DNA from: Kribbella caucasensis
GTDB taxonomy: Bacteria > Actinomycetota > Actinomycetes > Propionibacteriales > Kribbellaceae
Assembly: GCF_004361855.1 (NCBI RefSeq)
Contig: NZ_SNWQ01000001.1
Span: 496,001 to 560,000 of the forward strand
Direction of reading: 5' to 3'
DNA length: 64,000 bases
Under the pieces are notes generated by a model, which was given only the letters and a program-made list of their open reading frames with translations, had not been told where the DNA came from and did not search any database. How positions within the stretch are numbered: the first letter of the stretch is position 1; each line of letters starts with the position of its first letter. Below are positions 7,719 through 16,193 of the stretch, in pieces. The translations under genes were made by a program, and so were the position numbers.

Positions 7719-8279
7719 TCAGTGGAAGGCGAGTGACCAACTGCCGGCGTGCAGGGAAAAAGTCACCGTCGCCAGCGGCCGCACATCCACCCGCCGCAAC
7801 GACTCGGCCGGAGCGTCCAACGCCGCCAGCACCATCCCCCGAACCACCGACGGATGCACCACCGCCACGACCGTACGCCGCTCCTCCGGACTCTCGGTGG
7901 GCTTCGCCAGATCGGCCAGCCAGTTGGCGGATCGGGTGATCAGGTCGTTCTCGGTCTCGCCGCCGGGCGGTGCGGTATGCGGGCGCTCGAGCCAGGCGGA
8001 CACCCGTTCGGGATCCACCGTCAACAGCTCCTCGAGATCCCGACCGGTCCAGTCTCCGTAGTACCGGTCCCGCAGCGCCGGATCGACGATCGGGCTCAGC
8101 CCCATCGCCTCCGCCGTCTTCACCGCGGCCGGCTCCGGCCCGCAGTACGCGGCGTCGGCCTCGATCCGCACCGACCGGGCCGCTTCCAGCCCGGCCCGGT
8201 CCGGCTCGGGGTCACCACCGAGAACCAGGCCGCGCAGACCCGGAGTCAGGGCGTGCGCGACGAGCCGCAGCACCGTCAC
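7719..8279 (-). CDS. Histidine-phosphatase-fold protein with degenerate active site, cbt operon
   Basis: This 186-residue protein follows the layout of the histidine phosphatase superfamily. The canonical L-R-H-G motif is replaced by LVAHALT: the His is kept but the preceding Arg and the Gly are lost. A second pocket Arg is also absent from the CGPEPAAVKTAEAM segment, where active enzymes have an Arg before xxTA. The late His is retained in VVHPSVVRG. It may therefore be a binding protein or weak enzyme. Its GTG overlaps the cbtA stop (GTGA 8276-8279), so it belongs to the cobalamin-riboswitch operon and probably helps cobalt or cobamide handling. Confidence 0.75.
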   Translation of the reverse strand: MTVLRLVAHALTPGLRGLVLGGDPEPDRAGLEAARSVRIEADAAYCGPEPAAVKTAEAMGLSPIVDPALRDRYYGDWTGRDLEELLTVDPERVSAWLERPHTAPPGGETENDLITRSANWLADLAKPTESPEERRTVVAVVHPSVVRGMVLAALDAPAESLRRVDVRPLATVTFSLHAGSWSLAFH

Positions 8280-9043
8280 GCGGTGACCGCTTCGGCGTGA
8301 ACTGACTTAGTGCGACGATCCATCACCGCAGCGTAGCCGAATCCGAGCAGTGTCCAGAGCACCGCCTGCGTGCCGAGCGAGGCGAACCGGAACTGCCAAA
8401 GCAACGTCGCCGGGAACGACCCCGGTACCTCGTTGATCGCCGGCAGGATCAGGTACGCCGCGACCACGGTCGCCACGAACGCGGCTCCCCCGACGCCCCA
8501 CCGGATCCACGGCTGCTCCCCGAGCCGGGCAGCCCAGCGGGACGCGGCCACGCCGGCCCAAACCGCGAGCAACCCGATCACCAAGGTCAGCAAGTAAGTG
8601 ATCGTCCGCTTGGTGATCGTCTCCGGATCACCGACAGCCGGCGGGTTCGGCGGGTACTTGAGGAACGGGATCAGCACGACCCCGACGAACCCGGCGGCCG
8701 CCAGCCCCAGGGCGGCGTACGAGTCGCTGGGGGTCCGCAGTTTCCGCCGGAGCAGCGCGAACGCGACCGCGAAGATGCCACCGAGCGCCACGCCGTACAG
8801 GGCGGTGGCGAGGAACAGTCCGGCCCGCTGGCTGTCCCGGCTGACCAACGGCTCCTCCTCGGCCGCTGCGGGCTCAGCGGCATCGCCGGTTTCGTGGGTG
8901 TGCGTGGCGCCGGCGGCTTCCTCGATCGCGATCGCGGCGTCGATGTGCGGTTCGCCCATCACGTACGCGAAGGTCCCGGCCAGCAGACCGGCGAAGAGGC
9001 CGACGATCAGCCCGCGCACCAGAAGAGATCCGAATGTGCGCAT
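8276..9043 (-). CDS. cbtA: CbtA family cobalt transporter subunit
   Basis: This 255-residue membrane protein matches CbtA. An N-terminal helix (LLVRGLIVGLFAGLLAGTFAY) is followed by an extracellular His/Glu-rich segment with HTHETGD, then four further hydrophobic helices with LALGLAAAGFVGVVLIPFLKYPPNPPAVGD-like conserved features. CbtA works with CbtB in cobalt uptake under cobalamin-riboswitch control. ATG 9043 follows the cbtB gene by 67 bases, and the stop overlaps the phosphatase-like gene. The acidic and His residues between helices 1 and 2 are plausible metal ligands. Confidence 0.9.
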   Translation of the reverse strand: MRTFGSLLVRGLIVGLFAGLLAGTFAYVMGEPHIDAAIAIEEAAGATHTHETGDAAEPAAAEEEPLVSRDSQRAGLFLATALYGVALGGIFAVAFALLRRKLRTPSDSYAALGLAAAGFVGVVLIPFLKYPPNPPAVGDPETITKRTITYLLTLVIGLLAVWAGVAASRWAARLGEQPWIRWGVGGAAFVATVVAAYLILPAINEVPGSFPATLLWQFRFASLGTQAVLWTLLGFGYAAVMDRRTKSVHAEAVTA

Positions 9044-9110
9044 GACAAAGTCCTGTCAAGTGGTTCAGGCAGCCCGGTTCACGGGCAGCGAAAAGGTGAT
9101 GGAACAGGAC

Positions 9111-9308
9111 TCAGTGGCAGGGCACACCGAGCAGGTGGCGGCCGTCGTGCATCAGCTCGTGCAGGTACATCCCCGAGCGGGAGACGGCACCCTGGTCGAA
9201 CGCGACCAGGTAGGCCAGCATCAACAGCAGTCCGACGGTGAGCAGCGCGAGCGCGAGCAGGCGCGGCGAGACGGCCGGTACGGCGACCGAGCGTGCGGGA
9301 GTGGGCAT
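9111..9308 (-). CDS. cbtB: CbtB family cobalt transporter subunit
   Basis: This 65-residue protein has one transmembrane helix (LLALALLTVGLLLMLAYLVAF) and a short exterior tail with HELMHDGRHLLGVPCH, the His-rich signature of CbtB. It supplies the metal-capture tail for CbtA in cobalt import. ATG 9308 is preceded by AGGAGG at ideal distance. It is the first gene behind the cobalamin riboswitch at 9347-9440, so vitamin B12 should turn the whole operon off. Confidence 0.9.
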   Translation of the reverse strand: MPTPARSVAVPAVSPRLLALALLTVGLLLMLAYLVAFDQGAVSRSGMYLHELMHDGRHLLGVPCH

Positions 9309-9346
9309 CGTGACCTCCTGGGGAAGTGCGCGTCCCCTTCGAAAGG

Positions 9347-9440
9347 CTGCTGGTGCCCGAGCGTCCTGACTCACGAGCAAGCTCGCTCACAGTGGCGCGG
9401 CCGTACCGGACTCTCACCGGTTTCCCTCTTGGCACCGCAG
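9347..9440 (-). promoter_or_regulatory. Cobalamin (B12) riboswitch upstream of cbtB
   Basis: Read on the minus strand, this leader contains the conserved cobalamin-aptamer blocks in order: GGTGCC, AGAGGGAA, a CCGGTGAGAGTCCGG hairpin, CGCCACTGTGA, and the B12-box-like GAGTCAGGACGC. CTGCGGTGCC near the 5' end can pair with GGCACCAGCAG at the 3' end to close P1. The aptamer lies 39 bases before cbtB. Cobalamin binding is expected to block expression of cbtB, cbtA and the phosphatase-like gene. Confidence 0.92.
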
Positions 9441-9563
9441 GTTGTCCCCCGAACCGTAGCGGCCGGATTCGGCGAGGGTCAACGGAACCGGCGTGGCGGG
9501 TGACCTATCCCACCGGCCGGAAACCCACCTGCCACCGACGTGGATCGCGCCTACCCTGAGCAG

Positions 9564-10202
9564 ATGCCGTCCACTCAGCACCTGATCGCGTTCGCCGTCA
9601 CCGCCCTGGTGATCATCGTCGTCCCAGGGCCCAGCGTGCTGTTCATCGTCGGACGGGCGCTCGCCGTCGGCCGGCGCGAGGCGTTGCTGACCATGCTCGG
9701 CAACACCCTCGGCGCGGCCACGATGCTGTTCGCCGTCGCGCTCGGTCTCGGTGCGCTGATCGCCGCGAGCGCCATCGCCCTCACCGTGGTCAAGCTGGCC
9801 GGCGCCGCGTACCTGATCTACCTGGGCGTGCACGCGTTCCGGACCAGGAAGTCGCTCGCCGAGGCCCTCGCGAGTGGGGTGAAGCCGGGGAACACGCGGC
9901 GAGTCCTGCGGCAGGGGTTCCTGGTCGGCGTGACCAACGCGAAGACCGCGGTGTTCTTCGCGGCCGTGCTGCCGCAGTTCGTGGACAAGAACGCGGGATC
10001 GGCGTCCGTGCAGATCCTGCTGCTCGGGCTGGTCTTCATCCTGATCGCGCTGTGCTGTGACAGCATCTGGGCCCTCGTCGCCGGCACCGCACGGGACTGG
10101 TTCGCCCGCTCACCCCGCCGCCTCGAGCTGGTCGGCGGTACCGGCGGCCTGATGATCATCGGCCTCGGCGCCAGCATCGCCGTCACCGGCTCGAAGGAGT
10201 GA
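9564..10202 (+). CDS. LysE/RhtB family amino-acid exporter
   Basis: This 212-residue inner-membrane protein has six hydrophobic segments and LysE/RhtB landmarks: VVPGPSVLFIVGRALAVGRREA at the end of helix 1, GAAYLIYLGVHAF, and GFLVGVTNAKTAVFFAAVLPQF. Members export amino acids or homoserine lactones by proton antiport. I prefer ATG 9564 to the in-frame GTG at 9540 because the hydrophobic N-terminus then starts at once, although neither start has a strong ribosome-binding site. It converges with the MFS gene, with one base between the stops. The substrate cannot be told from sequence. Confidence 0.85.
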   Translation: MPSTQHLIAFAVTALVIIVVPGPSVLFIVGRALAVGRREALLTMLGNTLGAATMLFAVALGLGALIAASAIALTVVKLAGAAYLIYLGVHAFRTRKSLAEALASGVKPGNTRRVLRQGFLVGVTNAKTAVFFAAVLPQFVDKNAGSASVQILLLGLVFILIALCCDSIWALVAGTARDWFARSPRRLELVGGTGGLMIIGLGASIAVTGSKE

Positions 10203-10203
10203 A

Positions 10204-11580
10204 CTAGACCCTGGTACGCCGCGCCGCGTGGATGCCCAGGACCGCCAGTGCCGCGGGCAGACCGAAGGCGACCAGATAGGCCGTGATCGGGGAGTGCGGC
10301 TCCATCGCGGCGAACAGTGACCCGCCGATCGCCAGCACGGTTGCCGTCAGCAACGAGTCGCTGAGTTGTGCCGCCGAGCTGTTGACCCCTTGCTGCTCAG
10401 GGTTCGAGTACTCCAGCACCAGCACCGAGGCCGTCGGGAACACGGTGCCCATCCCGAGCCCGGTGAAGGCCCAGCCGATGATGCCGACGACGACCGGCAC
10501 GTGCTCGTTGAGTGTCAGCGCGGCGGTCACGATGCCGAGCACGATCGAGACCATGCCCGCCTGCAGGAACACGTGGTGTGCGAACGGCTGGTTGGGCCGG
10601 CTGCGGTACCACGAGGCCGCCGTCCAGGTGAGGCCGCTGACGGTCAGCACGAGCCCGGCCCAGGCCGGCGAGAGACCGCGCTCACGGGTCAGCATCAGCG
10701 GCAGGAACACCTCGGCCCCGAAGCCCGCCGCCGCGACCAGCCCACGCAGGGCGATCACTGCCGGCAGACCCGACGCCATCGCGAACGTGCCCTTCGGCAA
10801 CAACCTCGGCGCGAAGGCGACCACGCTGCCCAGGCCGACCGCGACCAGGACGATCTGCAGCAGACCGCGCTGCTGACCTCCGTAATGGAGCAGCCCGACA
10901 CCTAGCGCCGCGCCGACCGCCCAGCCCGCCTGCCGATCCCAGATCCGGCCGGGCGCCGCCGTCCGGCCGGCTCGAGACAGCCCTGGACGCATGATCACCG
11001 CCGCCGGGATCGCCATCACCGGTACGGCGAGGAAGACGATCCGCCAGTTGGCGTGTTCCACGATCAGCCCGGCGATCGCGGGACCGACGAGCGACGGAAC
11101 CACCCAGCCGGTCGCGAAAGCGGCGAAGATCCGTGGCCGGAGCTCGGCCGGGTAGAGATGCCCGACCACGACGTACAGGGCGACCGTGACCAGTCCGCCG
11201 CCGAAGCCCTGGATAATGCGGCCGACGACGAGCACTTCCATCGTCGGCGCGAGTCCGGCGATCAGCAGGCCGGCCAGGAACCAGGCGGTCCCCTGCCAGA
11301 GCGGCCGGGTCGGGCCTTTCAGGTCGGACCATTTGCCCGAGACAACCATCGCCACGACCCCGGAGGCGAGCGGCCCGCCGAACGCGAGCGCGTACAGCGA
11401 CAGGCCGTCCAGCGCCTGCGCCACGGTCGGCATCGCGGTCGTCACGGCGAGGGCCTCGAACGCGACCAGGGTGATCAGTGCGACCATCCCGATCGTCAAC
11501 GCCCGGTACTCCGGCGCCATCACACCGGTCGGCCGGCTCCCGGCGGGACGGGTGGTCTGATCCTCAACTGTTGCGGTCAT
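10204..11580 (-). CDS. MFS drug-type exporter
   Basis: This 458-residue protein has 12 or more transmembrane helices and the major facilitator motif A region (GPLASGVVAMVVSGKWSDLKGPTRPL). An antiporter-like GRIIQGFGGGLVTVALYVVVG segment is in the first half. The pattern is that of an EmrB/Bmr-like multidrug exporter. Two adjacent near-identical 17-bp operator-like palindromes at 11603-11638 lie directly upstream, so expression is probably controlled by a regulator encoded elsewhere. The upstream neighbour on the same strand is the frameshifted DUF1304 gene. Confidence 0.85.
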   Translation of the reverse strand: MTATVEDQTTRPAGSRPTGVMAPEYRALTIGMVALITLVAFEALAVTTAMPTVAQALDGLSLYALAFGGPLASGVVAMVVSGKWSDLKGPTRPLWQGTAWFLAGLLIAGLAPTMEVLVVGRIIQGFGGGLVTVALYVVVGHLYPAELRPRIFAAFATGWVVPSLVGPAIAGLIVEHANWRIVFLAVPVMAIPAAVIMRPGLSRAGRTAAPGRIWDRQAGWAVGAALGVGLLHYGGQQRGLLQIVLVAVGLGSVVAFAPRLLPKGTFAMASGLPAVIALRGLVAAAGFGAEVFLPLMLTRERGLSPAWAGLVLTVSGLTWTAASWYRSRPNQPFAHHVFLQAGMVSIVLGIVTAALTLNEHVPVVVGIIGWAFTGLGMGTVFPTASVLVLEYSNPEQQGVNSSAAQLSDSLLTATVLAIGGSLFAAMEPHSPITAYLVAFGLPAALAVLGIHAARRTRV

Positions 11581-11602
11581 GCCGAGAACCCTCGGACATC
11601 AA

Positions 11603-11638
11603 GTGGGCTTTAAGTCAACCCGTGGACTTCAAGTCCAC
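11603..11638 (-). promoter_or_regulatory. Two tandem 17-bp palindromic operators upstream of the MFS gene
   Basis: GTGGACTTCAAGTCCAC at 11622-11638 is a palindrome around one central base. The neighbouring 17 bases at 11603-11619, read on the minus strand as GTTGACTTAAAGCCCAC, match the minus-strand version of the first at 14 of 17 positions. The two copies are 19 bases apart, about two helical turns, as expected for cooperative binding of a dimeric regulator. No regulator gene is adjacent. Confidence 0.5.
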
Positions 11639-11646
11639 CTGAAGTT

Positions 11647-12016
11647 TTAGAGAACCGCGGCGAGCACCAGGGCGACGATCGGCGGCACGGCCTGCAGCGC
11701 GGCCGGCCGGGTCATCCGCCGGTCCGACGCCACCAGGACCACCCCGGCGCCGGCCATGCACGCACAGGCGAACAGCGCGATCGCGTGACCGCGGTCGCCG
11801 CCCGCGATCAGCCCACCGAGCGCGCCGAGCGCCAGGAACAGGTTGTAGAACCCCTGGTTGAACGCCCACGGCCGAACCGACTCGGCCGCCTCCGGGCGAC
11901 TTCACCAGAAACCGGCGATAGGTGCTCGGCTTGCGGAACAGCAGGCTCTCCATCACAAAGACGGCGAGATGAAACACACCAGCCAACCCGACAAAGACCT
12001 GCGCAACAGTGTCCAC
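11647..12016 (-). pseudogene. DUF1304 family small membrane protein, frameshifted
   Basis: The first 43 codons from GTG 12016 encode a DUF1304 N-terminus with a FHLAVFVMESLLFRKPSTYRRF motif. A different frame then continues the same family to a TAA at 11647: EAAESVRPWAFNQGFYNLFLAL, three further hydrophobic helices, and QAVPPIVALVLAAVL. The frames join if one base is removed from the GGG run at 11894-11896, which restores KSPEAAES. Full-length family members have about 120 residues and four helices. This is either a recent frameshift or a sequencing error. Its function is unknown. Confidence 0.8.
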
Positions 12017-12046
12017 CCCCGAACGCTACCGCCCTGCCGGGTTTTG

Positions 12047-13960
12047 TCAGCGTCCCCTGCGGGACGCGCCTGCGCGGGAACCGGCGGAGAACGCGGCTGC
12101 GCCTGCGGGCCGGCTGTTCGAGCCAGGTGTCGTCGTGCTGTAGCTCAGGCCCGACCCACCGCCCGAGCCGCCACGGTTCCCACCACGCGCCTGCCCGCCC
12201 TTGCCCGACCCACGTCCCGAGCCCTGGCCACCGCCGGACCCACGACCCGATCCTTGACCACCCGTGGACCCGCGTCCTGGAGCGACAGCCGGCCCTCGTC
12301 CCGCGCTCTGGCCACCGCCGGACGCACGCCCGGCACCCTGACCGGAGCCGGATCCACGCCCGCGGCGACCACGGCCGCCGCCTGACGAGCCACCCGCGCC
12401 CGCGGTACGCCGTACTGACTGCACCTCGCCGGCGGGCTTCACCTGCGGTTCCACGAAGCTACGTTCGCCCGGTGCGAGCTCGGTCAGCAGCGGATCACCG
12501 ATGACCAACTTGGTCACAGTCGGGGCGATACCGGCCTTGCGGGTGAGGTCCCGGACGTCGCGGACCTGGTCGTCGGTCATCAGCGTGACCACGGTCCCCT
12601 CCGCCCCGGCACGCGCAGTACGGCCCGAGCGGTGCAGGTAGGCCTTGTGCTCGATCGGCGGGTCGGCGTGGATCACCAGCGACACGTCGTCGACGTGGAT
12701 ACCGCGAGCCGCGATGTCCGTGGCGACCAGCGTGTTCGCGGAGCCGTCCGAGAACGCCTCCAGGTTGCGGGTCCGCGCGCCCTGCGACAGGTTGCCGTGC
12801 AACTCGACCGCCGGAACGCCCTGCGAGATCAGCTTCTTGGTCAGCGCCTTCGCGCCGTACTTCGTCCGGGTGAAGACGAGCGTCCGACCGGGTGCCGCGG
12901 TCAGGTCGACCAGAACCGGCAGCCGGCCGTCGGGCTGAACGTGCAGCACGTGGTGCGTCATCTTCGAGACCGGCGACTGGGCCGAGTCGACACTGTGCGT
13001 GACCGGGTTGTGCATGAACCGCTGCACGAGTACGTCGACTCCCGCGTCGAGCGTCGCCGAGAACAGCAGCCGCTGGGCGCGTTCCGGCGTGGCCGCGAGG
13101 ATACGACGGACCGCGGGCAGGAACCCGAGATCGGCCATGTGGTCGGCCTCGTCGAGCACGGTGATCTCGACCGCGTCGAGCTTCGCGTGCCCGGCCTTGA
13201 CGTGATCCTCCAGCCGGCCGGGGCAGGCGACGACGATGTCGACACCCTTACGCAAGCCGGTGATCTGCGGCGCGTGTCCGACACCGCCGAAGATCGTCAT
13301 CGTGCGAAGGCCGAACGCGTCGGTCAGCGGCGTGATCGACGCCTGGATCTGGGTCGCCAGCTCACGCGTCGGCGCCAGGATCAGCGCCCGCGGCTGGTTC
13401 GGCCGGCGCTTCTGGTTGCTCGCGGCAAGCCTGGCCAGCACAGGCAGGACGAACGCGTAGGTCTTCCCGGATCCGGTCCGGCCACGACCGAGAACATCCT
13501 TGCCTGCAAGCGAATCCGGCAACGTCGCCGCCTGGATCGGGAACGGCTTGGTCACCCCGTTCGCGGCCAGCGCCTCGACCAGCTCGGCCGGTACGCCGAC
13601 GTCGGCGAAGGTCAGGTCCTCCGGCACCTCGAGCGCCACGACATCGTCGTACGCCTCTGCGGAGGTGGTTACTTCGGACGTGGTTGCCGCGGACGCGGCG
13701 CGATCCGCGGTCGTAGTACGGGAGCGACGCCGACGGCCACCGTCAGTACGGCGTCCGTCGCGCTGTGCGAGATCGTTGCCCTGGGCAGCGTTTTTGCCCT
13801 GCGTGGTGTTTTGGGCTTGGACAGTGGAGCCCTGGGCCGGGTTCGCGGCCTGGGCGGAGTTGTTGCCGGGGGCGCCGGAACGGCGGCGGCGACGGGAGCG
13901 GGCCGGGGTCTCCGGGGCTCGATGGGAATCGGACGTGGACGTGGGGCGGCTGACCGCCAT
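12047..13960 (-). CDS. DEAD-box RNA helicase with long low-complexity ends
   Basis: This 637-residue protein has a complete DEAD-box core. It includes the Q motif region (about 135-145), Walker A GRTGSGKT at 160-167, PTREL at 197-201, DEAD at 270-273, SAT at 301-303, ATDIAARG at 413-420 and HRSGRTAR at 443-450. It should unwind structured RNA in ribosome assembly or cold adaptation. The N-terminal 100 residues are rich in Arg, Gln and Asn. The C-terminal 115 residues are Gly/Arg/Ser repeats, typical RNA-binding disordered tails able to drive condensates. ATG 13960 has GGAG six bases upstream; a longer frame to 14077 lacks support. Confidence 0.92.
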   Translation of the reverse strand: MAVSRPTSTSDSHRAPETPARSRRRRRSGAPGNNSAQAANPAQGSTVQAQNTTQGKNAAQGNDLAQRDGRRTDGGRRRRSRTTTADRAASAATTSEVTTSAEAYDDVVALEVPEDLTFADVGVPAELVEALAANGVTKPFPIQAATLPDSLAGKDVLGRGRTGSGKTYAFVLPVLARLAASNQKRRPNQPRALILAPTRELATQIQASITPLTDAFGLRTMTIFGGVGHAPQITGLRKGVDIVVACPGRLEDHVKAGHAKLDAVEITVLDEADHMADLGFLPAVRRILAATPERAQRLLFSATLDAGVDVLVQRFMHNPVTHSVDSAQSPVSKMTHHVLHVQPDGRLPVLVDLTAAPGRTLVFTRTKYGAKALTKKLISQGVPAVELHGNLSQGARTRNLEAFSDGSANTLVATDIAARGIHVDDVSLVIHADPPIEHKAYLHRSGRTARAGAEGTVVTLMTDDQVRDVRDLTRKAGIAPTVTKLVIGDPLLTELAPGERSFVEPQVKPAGEVQSVRRTAGAGGSSGGGRGRRGRGSGSGQGAGRASGGGQSAGRGPAVAPGRGSTGGQGSGRGSGGGQGSGRGSGKGGQARGGNRGGSGGGSGLSYSTTTPGSNSRPAGAAAFSAGSRAGASRRGR

Positions 13961-14138
13961 GTAGTACTCCAAAGAGAAGTCGATAAGGGTCGTCCTGCCC
14001 GGCGCGGCTACGTGGCCGCGGCGCGTGGGGGTCGACTGCCAAATGGTCCGAGGCAGAACTGGGCGGACCGTCACCATCAGTATAGGTCACCCCGGTTCAC
14101 TTCCCGGCGTGATTTCCATCGCGGTAGGTTTCACGGCT

Positions 14139-14657
14139 GTGACCACAGATCCCACGTCCGCGTTCCGGGCCGACCCTCCGCAGATCGGCGGGGAACGCGC
14201 ACTGTTGCAGGGATTCCTCGATTACCACCGCGGCACGCTGCTGTGGAAGACGTCCGGGCTGACAGGTGAACAGTTGGTGCGAGCGAGCATCCAGCCGTCC
14301 ACGATGAGCCTGATCGGGCTGGTCCGGCACCTGTCCGAGGTGGAGCGGTACTGGTTCCAGCTGTGCCTGGCGAACCGGCCGGTTGAGCTCAAGCTGTGGA
14401 CCGACGAGCACCCGGACGGCGACTTCGACCTGGTCGACCCGGATCGCGCCGAGCAGGACCTGGCCAACTTCCGCGAGGTCATCCGCACCTCCGACGAGAT
14501 CGCTAACTCCTACGACCTCGACCACATCTTCGTGCGACCCCGCCGCGGCGAGTACTCGGTCCGCTGGCTCTACCTCCACCTGGTCGAGGAGTACGCCCGC
14601 CACAACGGCCACGCCGACCTCCTCCGCGAACGGATCGACGGCCTGACCGGCGAATGA
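14139..14657 (+). CDS. DinB/DUF664 family protein
   Basis: This 172-residue four-helix protein shows the DUF664 mini-DinB pattern: LVRHLSEVERYWFQ with the first metal His, and YLHLVEEYARHNGHADLLRE with two more. The three His residues form a metal site shared with mycothiol-dependent transferases, though many members are of unknown activity. The GTG at 14139 is chosen because family similarity begins just after it; upstream codons look non-coding. It converges with the TetR gene, the stops being adjacent. Confidence 0.8.
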   Translation: MTTDPTSAFRADPPQIGGERALLQGFLDYHRGTLLWKTSGLTGEQLVRASIQPSTMSLIGLVRHLSEVERYWFQLCLANRPVELKLWTDEHPDGDFDLVDPDRAEQDLANFREVIRTSDEIANSYDLDHIFVRPRRGEYSVRWLYLHLVEEYARHNGHADLLRERIDGLTGE

Positions 14658-15344
14658 CTACGGTTTGACCGATCTGACCAAACCGACGATGTCGTTGACC
14701 ACCCCACGGACACCCGGGATCCGGGTCAGCCGGAGGAGGCGGTCGACCAGCGGTACGGATCGGTCGATCAACGCCCTCGTCCGGCGTAGGTCCTGGCTGT
14801 CGTCGTGCACCCAGAACAGCACGATGCCCATCTGCATCAACCAGAGCAGCTCAGGCAGCTCCGCCTTCAGCTCGGCCGGCAGCTTGAGGTCGGACCCATC
14901 CACCACCTGCCGGAACACGGCGACACTCGCCTCGCGTGCCGGCTTGGACTGCTCACTGAACGGCGACAGCGGACTCGTCGGCTCGGCCGCTGTCTTGAAG
15001 AATGTCCCGGCGAACTCGTGGTACGGCCTCGCGACCTCAAGCCAGCTATGGAGAACCCCACCGAGCCGCCGGGTGAACACTTTCTCCTCGGCCAGGATCG
15101 TGTCGACCACTTCCTGGTGCTGCGCCTGCAGGTGGTCGTAGTACGCCTGCATGAGGTGCTCTTTGGAACCGAAGTAGTAGTACGCGTTGCCGACCGACAC
15201 ACCCGCCTCGGTGGCGATCGCACGCATCGTGGTCTTGCCGTAGCCCTGTTCGCGGAACAGCCGCAGGGCAGTCGACAGGATCAGCTCGCGGGTCTGCTCA
15301 CCCTTGGCGGTCGCACTGTCCGTCACACCGGTCAGCGTAGTCAT
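14658..15344 (-). CDS. TetR family transcriptional regulator
   Basis: This 228-residue regulator has a TetR DNA-binding domain (about 12-60: RELILSTALRLFREQGYGKTTMRAIA, then GVSVGNAYYYFGSKEHLM). A large ligand domain (FTRRLGGVLHSWLEVARPYHEFAGTFFKTAAEP) follows. ATG 15344 lies inside the DCC gene, so the genes overlap by about 47 bases and are coupled. A GTG a few codons later is an alternative start. The two matching palindromes at 16194-16252 upstream of the operon are the likely binding sites, which would make this an autoregulated operon. Confidence 0.85.
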   Translation of the reverse strand: MTTLTGVTDSATAKGEQTRELILSTALRLFREQGYGKTTMRAIATEAGVSVGNAYYYFGSKEHLMQAYYDHLQAQHQEVVDTILAEEKVFTRRLGGVLHSWLEVARPYHEFAGTFFKTAAEPTSPLSPFSEQSKPAREASVAVFRQVVDGSDLKLPAELKAELPELLWLMQMGIVLFWVHDDSQDLRRTRALIDRSVPLVDRLLRLTRIPGVRGVVNDIVGLVRSVKP

Positions 15345-15744
15345 CCTCCGCTCCCGCCTCTCTGAACTCACCACCACCGACGCTGTTCCAACTCCGCAGA
15401 CCAGCCGCGGCCTGCACCATCGCCTTCGCCACCGGCCGCATCGCCGGACTAGCCAGCCGTACTGCGGTGTGCCGGTGCTCCCAGGTCGCCCAGAGGCACA
15501 CGATCCACGCCCGGTCGCCGACGTACACCCGCCCGTCGTCGGCGACCACTGTCACCTCGCGCAGGGTCGCCGCGTGGTTCAGCTTCGGGAACAGGTGCCG
15601 TGCCCCTGCGGATCCGGCTGGGACGAAGACCAGGCGTACTGCCTGGCCGTTGGCGTTCCGCGCCGGTCGCTGTGCGGCCAACCACCCCTTGAACCGCCGG
15701 CAGAGGCCGCACTGCGCGTCGTACAGAACCGTCAACTGTCGCAT
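15298..15744 (-). CDS. DCC (DUF393) family thiol-disulfide oxidoreductase-like protein
   Basis: This 148-residue protein has the DCC motif at its start (LYDAQCGLCRRFKGWL, residues 7-22), a compact domain with a redox-type Cys-x-x-Cys and an Asp before it. Members are linked to thioredoxin-like chemistry, but few have been tested. The C-terminal 25 residues are polar and acidic and overlap the TetR start. It follows the membrane-protein gene by three bases and belongs to the same operon. Confidence 0.8.
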   Translation of the reverse strand: MRQLTVLYDAQCGLCRRFKGWLAAQRPARNANGQAVRLVFVPAGSAGARHLFPKLNHAATLREVTVVADDGRVYVGDRAWIVCLWATWEHRHTAVRLASPAMRPVAKAMVQAAAGLRSWNSVGGGEFREAGAEDDYADRCDGQCDRQG

Positions 15745-15747
15745 CGG

Positions 15748-16176
15748 TCAGTAGCCCGACGGCATCGGCTGCTCGGTACCGGTGAGCGGGGGCGGCGTGA
15801 AGCCGTTCGGCGCGACCGGCGGGTTGGTCATCTCGTCGATCCGGCTGCGGCGGCGGATCGCGTTGAAGATCCACACGTTCAGCAGGTGCAGGACGCCGAG
15901 CACGACCATCACGATGCCGAGTTTCACGCTCAGCTGCTCGATCAGGCCGCGGGCGTCGATCACGGTGTCGCCGGTGCGCAGGAACAGCGTCACGAATCCC
16001 AGGTTGACCAGGTAGAACCCGACCACCAGCAGCCGGTTCACCGCGTCCGCGAAGTCCTCGCTGCCGTGGAACACGTCGACCAGGAAGATCCGCCCGTTCC
16101 GGCTCAGCGTGCGCGCCACCCACACCGTGAGCGGCACGGAAACCAGCATGTAGATCAGGTACGTCGCCACCGTCAT
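15748..16176 (-). CDS. Small membrane protein of unknown function
   Basis: This 142-residue protein has three hydrophobic segments (TYLIYMLVSVPLTVWVA, LLVVGFYLVNLGFVTLFL, LGIVMVVLGVLHLLNVWIF) and a proline-rich cytoplasmic tail ending MPSGY. I do not recognise a named family. ATG 16176 has GAGG at good distance. It is the first gene of an operon with the DCC protein and the TetR regulator, and two palindromic operators lie 18-76 bases upstream. It may anchor or partner the DCC redox protein; this is inference from order. Confidence 0.7.
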   Translation of the reverse strand: MTVATYLIYMLVSVPLTVWVARTLSRNGRIFLVDVFHGSEDFADAVNRLLVVGFYLVNLGFVTLFLRTGDTVIDARGLIEQLSVKLGIVMVVLGVLHLLNVWIFNAIRRRSRIDEMTNPPVAPNGFTPPPLTGTEQPMPSGY

Positions 16177-16193
16177 GGCTTGCCTCAGCTTTC

